From NCBI GenBank assembly GCA_029865345.1, contig JAOUHD010000009.1:1-45589 (forward strand): a DNA stretch of 45,589 nucleotides. Direction: 5' to 3'. Positions 38,817 to 45,589 of this stretch are shown here, in pieces. The DNA comes from Nitrospira sp. (GTDB taxonomy: Bacteria; Nitrospirota; Nitrospiria; Nitrospirales; Nitrospiraceae). Numbering within the stretch: position 1 is the stretch's first letter; every line of letters begins with the position of its first letter. A program made the position numbers and the translations under genes. Below the pieces are notes generated by a model, which was not told the origin of the DNA, did not search any database, and saw only the letters and a list, made by a program, of their open reading frames with translations.

Positions 38817-40496
38817 TTACAGCGCCGACAGTTCGATCCCATAGGGTTCCATCCCGGCATGCTCCGGTTTGAGGTTCAGCCAGTAATAGCCGTAGGGCGC
38901 CAGTGTGAGTGCATAGGGACGATCTGTCACCTGAGGAAATGGCGACTCGCCCAACAGTTCAATCGGCATAGAGCCGGCGAATTCTTTGAGGTCCAGCTCC
39001 ACCGATTGTGCCGACCCGGCCAGATTATGGACAAGCAACAGCACAACGTTCTCGTGCCGTCTCACATAAGCTAGAACCTTGTCATTCGCCGACTGCAGAA
39101 ACGCCATCGTCCCTCGTCCGAATGCGGGATACCGCCGGCGTGCGGCAATCATCCGCTTCATCCAATGCAACAGCGAATGGGGAATCTCTTTCTGGAACTC
39201 CACGTTGATCGATTGATAGCCATAGGTTGGATCCGCCACCAGCGGTAAATACAAACGCGCCGGATCGCACGTCGAAAATCCTGCATTCCGATCCATGGTC
39301 CACTGCATGGGCGTTCGCACCCCGTCCCGGTCTTTCAGTTGGATGTTGTCTCCCATGCCGATTTCGTCCCCGTAATAAATAATCGGGCTGCCGGGCATCG
39401 TGAAGACCAGACTATTGAGGAGCTCGATCTTGCGCCGGTCGTTATCCAAGAGTGGCGCAAGCCGCCGCGCAATGCCGATATTTCGTCTCATCTTCGGATC
39501 GCGACCGTACGTGTAATACATGTAGTCCCGTTCTTCGCCGGAACACATCTCAAGCGTGAGCTCATCGTGATTGCGGAGAAAGAGGCACCACTGACAGTTC
39601 GGTGGGATCTCAGGCGTATGGGTAAACATGTCGACGATCGGATCGCGTGTTTCACTCCGCACGCCCATATAAAGCCGCGGCATGAGCGGAAAGTGAAAGG
39701 CCATATGAAATTCATCACCGTTTCCAAAATAGGGTCGCACATCGGACGGCCATTGATTCGCCTCGGCCAGGAGAATGCGCCCTTGATACGTCTCATCGAG
39801 ACGGCGACGAATGTCCTTCAAATAATCGTGCGTCTCGGGCAAATTCTCACAAATCGTGCTCTCACGTTCAAATAAGTACGGCACCGCATCGCAGCGGAAT
39901 CCGTCCAGTCCCTGATCAAGCCAAAATGCCATCGTCTCGAGCATGGCTTGCCGAACTTCCGGGTTGTCATAATTCAAATCCGGCTGATGGCTGAAGAATC
40001 GGTGCCAGTAGAACGCTTTCGCCTCCGAATCCCATGTCCAATTTGATTTTTCCGTATCGATAAAGATGATTCGAGCTTTGCCGTACTTGCGATCGTTGTC
40101 GCTCCAGACATAGAAGTGGCGTTTGAGCGATTGAGGCGATTGCCGTGCTTCTTGAAACCACGGATGCTGATCGGAGGTGTGATTCAACACCAAATCGACG
40201 ATCACGCGCATACCCCGCCGGTGCGCTTCGTCCAGAAAACGGCGTACGTCTTCTGTCGTACCGTATTGTTCAGCCACACTGAGGAAATCAGCCACATCGT
40301 ACCCATCGTCCCGCAACGGCGAGGGATAAAAGGGGAGCAGCCATAGGCAATCCACACCGAGCCATTGGAGGTAATCCAGCTTCCCGATCAAGCCTTGAAA
40401 ATCACCGATCCCGTCTCCATTACCGTCGGCAAAGGCCTTCACGTGGATCTCGTAAAACACCGCGTCTTTGTACCAGAGGGGATCTGCGCTCAACAT
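38817..40496 (-). CDS. treS: Trehalose synthase / GH13 alpha-amylase family (TreS)
   Basis: [82 protein letters not shown]. Confidence 0.95.
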   Translation of the reverse strand: MLSADPLWYKDAVFYEIHVKAFADGNGDGIGDFQGLIGKLDYLQWLGVDCLWLLPFYPSPLRDDGYDVADFLSVAEQYGTTEDVRRFLDEAHRRGMRVIVDLVLNHTSDQHPWFQEARQSPQSLKRHFYVWSDNDRKYGKARIIFIDTEKSNWTWDSEAKAFYWHRFFSHQPDLNYDNPEVRQAMLETMAFWLDQGLDGFRCDAVPYLFERESTICENLPETHDYLKDIRRRLDETYQGRILLAEANQWPSDVRPYFGNGDEFHMAFHFPLMPRLYMGVRSETRDPIVDMFTHTPEIPPNCQWCLFLRNHDELTLEMCSGEERDYMYYTYGRDPKMRRNIGIARRLAPLLDNDRRKIELLNSLVFTMPGSPIIYYGDEIGMGDNIQLKDRDGVRTPMQWTMDRNAGFSTCDPARLYLPLVADPTYGYQSINVEFQKEIPHSLLHWMKRMIAARRRYPAFGRGTMAFLQSANDKVLAYVRRHENVVLLLVHNLAGSAQSVELDLKEFAGSMPIELLGESPFPQVTDRPYALTLAPYGYYWLNLKPEHAGMEPYGIELSAL

Positions 40497-40522
40497 AGTC
40501 CGATCGCCTATTCCTTTTATGT

Positions 40523-41218
40523 TCAGGCTGATTTCGCCAACTGTTCATCGCACATGGTGAGCACGTTCGAACGCAGTCGTTCCAGACTGCCGAGATAGGG
40601 GTTCAACGCTTTCATCCGATCGGCCAGATCCGGCAACTTCAGACTTCCCCTGAACCAGGCGGAAAAATCGTTCTCTTCACGCTGCAACCGTAAGTGCGCT
40701 TCGAACACGTGAAAATAAATGGCACTGGAATCGACGTCCGAAATAGTATCGCGGAACTCGCGAAGCGTCTGCACCTCTAATCCGGTGGGGACCTCCAAGA
40801 TACGCGATCGGTTGAAGTAGAACGGCGTCCCAAACCCTGCACGCGGAACCGTCATCATGCCGGATAGATGGTCGTCAATCAGGGAAATCAATTCTTCCCG
40901 AAGCGTCTCCAAACTCTGAAAATCGAATGGATCCACCACGGACAGTCGCTCGGCAAGAACATGATCCTGGACTTGCTGGGCCGCCCATTGCGCGAAGTCG
41001 TTCGGATAGGTGCGCTCGATAAAACGGGTCCGAAGAAAATAGCTGTGTGTATGGTAATACACCGAGTCGAGCGGGACTTCTTCCAGCATCTCCGCCAACT
41101 GGCGTTCGTCCGTAGCCTGTTTCCCAAGAATCTCTTGAATTTCACTGCATCCGATGAATCGGAATGTTGTATCGACAGGCGTGGTTGTCACGATCCCCCC
41201 TTCTTCATTCGGCAGCAT
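40523..41218 (-). CDS. DUF5752-like protein, 231 aa
   Basis: [14 protein letters not shown]...[34 protein letters not shown]...[14 protein letters not shown]; family recalled as a neighbour of TreT/TreS genes. Confidence 0.65.
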   Translation of the reverse strand: MLPNEEGGIVTTTPVDTTFRFIGCSEIQEILGKQATDERQLAEMLEEVPLDSVYYHTHSYFLRTRFIERTYPNDFAQWAAQQVQDHVLAERLSVVDPFDFQSLETLREELISLIDDHLSGMMTVPRAGFGTPFYFNRSRILEVPTGLEVQTLREFRDTISDVDSSAIYFHVFEAHLRLQREENDFSAWFRGSLKLPDLADRMKALNPYLGSLERLRSNVLTMCDEQLAKSA

Positions 41219-41220
41219 AA

Positions 41221-43044
<1,824 letters not shown>

Positions 43045-43067
43045 GCCCGTCCTTCCCCGACGTCACG

Positions 43068-44639
43068 CTAGACACTCTGAATCAAACGCTTGATTCCTTG
43101 GAGCGGGATCGACAACCAATCCGGTCGATTCCTCATTTCATACCGCAATTCATAGAGGGCCTTATCGAGTTCGTACACGCGAATAACCTGGACCGCCTCG
43201 TCCCAGGCCCCCGGTAAAAAGACCGCCTCACCCGGTTGAGCAACCGAACCGTAGCCATCAAGAAAGGAGGCGCGAACGGCGCCTTCCCATTCCCTCAGCA
43301 ACTCGACATCCGTTGAAGACACCTCCGGGCGCTGTTTCAAGACGGCGTGCGTCGCATAATTGAATGAGCGCAGCATTCCCCCGACATCTTTTAAGGGGCA
43401 GACCTTGGCACGCCGCTCCTCAAGCGGTCTGGCAGGCTCCCCTTCGAAATCGATCACCACAAAACCGTCGGTCGTTTTGAGCACTTGACCGAGATGATAA
43501 TCTCCGTGATGGCGGGTCTTTGCCGCCCTTCCTTGAGCCAAGAACCGGAGATCGTCGAACCGGTCACGGCACGCCGTTTCCAACCCAGTCACCTCGTCCC
43601 CCATCAAGCCGACCGCCGACTGCTGCTCCGGCTGAAGCGCACGCAAATCGTGACACACGTCTGTGAGCTGCTTCGTCATTCCGGCTTTCCACTGGTCAAC
43701 ATCGCGCAGTGTGATCGGTTCCGGACGAAACGCTTCCGGTTCCTGCCGAGAAGCCAGCGCCACATGCAAGCCCGCCGTGATCTCTCCGAGCCGTCGAAAC
43801 TGGGCCAACAGCGGGCCGGAAATAGCCGCGACCGCGTTCGAGCTGCTGTCCCCGCGGTCCATGGCAGCCTTACCGCCTTCATCCAAGAGTTTCCCAAGAT
43901 GGGCCAACGTATAGGACCATCCATCACCGACGTTCGGCACGAATCGCTGGAGTACCGCAACCGTCGCCGGTGGCGTCTCATCCGCCGTATCATTGTCATA
44001 CGTCATGGTGCCGAGCAGGGCCGGCACGTCGCGACAGGTTGTGTGCGTCGTCAGGAACTCCAAGATCTCGCTGTCGGGATGGATCCCTGCGTCCAGTTTG
44101 CGGATTAACTTCACGATCGTCCGCCGGTCAAAAATCACCGACGTATTGCTCTGTTCAGCGGACAGAACCTTCGCCTCGCGCACGGGCTTGGCCAATTCCT
44201 CCCGCCCCTGCGGCACGACGTGACCGATCACACATCCGAACTGTCCGACCAATTGACGGCCTTGCGCCATCGTTCCATACAAACTGATCCAGGTGTCTGA
44301 ATCTCTGGTTGCATCACAGACCCACTCCTCGTCTGCATCGCTTGTCAGCCCAACGATCGCCCCGGCATCGTCCTGCCCCATCCGTGGCCTGATCATCAAC
44401 GGCATCGCATAATGTTCCTTTGCGCCGCCCCGATACTCGACCGACGCCATCGCCAACAGGCGGCGGCCGCCCCCAGGTGACAGGTCAAACGCATCGGCAA
44501 CACGTACATCAGTTAACGACTTCCCCTTCCCACCGAACCATCGCTGCCTCTGGAGAAAGTCGATCAAGGGACGACGCCCCTGTCCGTCCAGTGCGACCAG
44601 AGCCTGGTGGATCCATGTGTATTGTTCGGCTTGCTCCAT
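43068..44639 (-). CDS. mak: Maltokinase-like protein
   Basis: FLQRQRWFGGKGKSL N-cap; KVLSAEQSNTSVIF; KTRHHGDYHLGQVLKTTDGFVVIDFEGEPARPLEERRAKVCPLKDVGGMLRSFNYA; ATG at 44639. Confidence 0.9.
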   Translation of the reverse strand: MEQAEQYTWIHQALVALDGQGRRPLIDFLQRQRWFGGKGKSLTDVRVADAFDLSPGGGRRLLAMASVEYRGGAKEHYAMPLMIRPRMGQDDAGAIVGLTSDADEEWVCDATRDSDTWISLYGTMAQGRQLVGQFGCVIGHVVPQGREELAKPVREAKVLSAEQSNTSVIFDRRTIVKLIRKLDAGIHPDSEILEFLTTHTTCRDVPALLGTMTYDNDTADETPPATVAVLQRFVPNVGDGWSYTLAHLGKLLDEGGKAAMDRGDSSSNAVAAISGPLLAQFRRLGEITAGLHVALASRQEPEAFRPEPITLRDVDQWKAGMTKQLTDVCHDLRALQPEQQSAVGLMGDEVTGLETACRDRFDDLRFLAQGRAAKTRHHGDYHLGQVLKTTDGFVVIDFEGEPARPLEERRAKVCPLKDVGGMLRSFNYATHAVLKQRPEVSSTDVELLREWEGAVRASFLDGYGSVAQPGEAVFLPGAWDEAVQVIRVYELDKALYELRYEMRNRPDWLSIPLQGIKRLIQSV

Positions 44640-44650
44640 CGATGGTGTCC

Positions 44651-45589
44651 TCACGAAAAGAAATCGACTTCCTGTTCTCGATGCGTCCAACGCCGCACTA
44701 CGAAAATTGCCGCCGGTTCAACCTGCGGATCCAATCGGACAATGTAGCTGTCGCCTACCATGAGATCGCGCCGATCAGTGATCACATTGTGCAGTTGATA
44801 GGTATCTTCCGGTTTGATACCAAGCGCGTCGATCGGAATCCGAAGATGCGCTTCCTGATACTGGAACGGGCTGAGATTGACCGCCACGAGCACCGAGTTC
44901 CGCTTATCGGCTGTACTTTTTCCATAGAACACAACCTGGTCGCTACTGGACTCGTAGAATTCGAGATTCTCCAGTTCATGCAGCGCGGGATTGTCCTGCC
45001 TGATTCGATTGATCAACGTGACATAGTCGACGATATGGCCAGGTCGATTCCAATCCCACACCGTAATCTCATATTTCTCCGAATCAAGATATTCCTCTCT
45101 CCCCGGCAACGCCCGATTTTCGCACAGCTCATACCCGCTGTAGATGCCGTACGAAGGTGATAACGTCGCGGCCAGGACCAACCGGAATTTGAAGGCAGGC
45201 CGGCCGCCTTGCTGAAGAATCTCCGGCAAAATGTCCGGCGTATTCGTGAAAAAGTTCGGCCGGAAATACTCCTTCATCTCGGTCGTGGACAACTCCGTCA
45301 TATACTCGGTCAATTCCTGCTTGAAGTTCCGCCAGGTGAAGTAGGTATACGATTGGGTAAACCCGGCTTTGGCCAGCGCCTTCATCATCTTCGGCTTGGT
45401 GAACGCTTCGGAGAGGAACAGCACGTCGGGATGCTGCGCCTGCACCTCTCTGATCAGCCAGCCCCAAAAACTCACCGGCTTGGTATGTGGATTGTCGACG
45501 CGGAAGATTCTCACGCCGTGACTCGCCCAAAACAGGATGACGCGCTTCATCTCATTCCACAGCCCGCGCCAATCCTGACAATAGAAATC
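44651..45589 (-). CDS. glgE: Alpha-1,4-glucan:maltose-1-phosphate maltosyltransferase GlgE (N-terminus beyond the window)
   Basis: Open to window edge (DFYCQDWRGLWNEMKRVILFWASHGVRIFRVDNPHTKP...FLSEAFTKPKMMKALAKAGFTQSYTYFTWR...YGIYSGYELCENRALPGREEYLDSEKYEI). Confidence 0.95.
   Translation of the reverse strand, partial: DFYCQDWRGLWNEMKRVILFWASHGVRIFRVDNPHTKPVSFWGWLIREVQAQHPDVLFLSEAFTKPKMMKALAKAGFTQSYTYFTWRNFKQELTEYMTELSTTEMKEYFRPNFFTNTPDILPEILQQGGRPAFKFRLVLAATLSPSYGIYSGYELCENRALPGREEYLDSEKYEITVWDWNRPGHIVDYVTLINRIRQDNPALHELENLEFYESSSDQVVFYGKSTADKRNSVLVAVNLSPFQYQEAHLRIPIDALGIKPEDTYQLHNVITDRRDLMVGDSYIVRLDPQVEPAAIFVVRRWTHREQEVDFFS

Overview
The window looks like a chromosomal segment from a Nitrospira-like bacterium; this is inferred from gene content and protein style and was not searched. 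Bases 1-18,000 are mostly ordinary single genes: lipocalin, MsrB, NAD-binding dehydrogenase, DsbA-like oxidoreductase, hybrid histidine kinase, a minimal flagellar-rod-like protein, a B12-type radical SAM protein, an outer-membrane porin, 1-Cys peroxiredoxin, a pentapeptide-repeat protein and a DUF748/AsmA-like protein. At about 18,040 there is a tRNA-Arg(TCT) followed by a frameshifted tyrosine integrase and an excisionase-like gene. About 2 kb of gene wreckage comes next: 5'-truncated and frameshifted arsS-like radical SAM, 3'-truncated PiT-like phosphate permease, and a decayed IS3-family orfB. From about 21,860 to 33,400 there is a dense ion and osmotic-stress block: a TVGYGD K+ channel with TrkA-N domain, two Na+/H+-type antiporters, three MscS-type channels, a beta-barrel OMP, small membrane proteins, and a second, decayed copy of the K+ channel. 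From 45,589 down to about 33,996, on the minus strand, a long codirectional cluster carries GlgE, maltokinase, GH15, a DUF5752-like protein, TreS, TreT, a GT-A glycosyltransferase, a TM-helix-repeat (MscS-related) protein and two lipoproteins. The most interesting hypothesis is a combined osmoadaptation region in which ion flux and mechanosensing genes sit beside a trehalose/alpha-glucan network with two routes to trehalose. Dispersed inverted-repeat elements are present at 891-1106 and 35377-35456.
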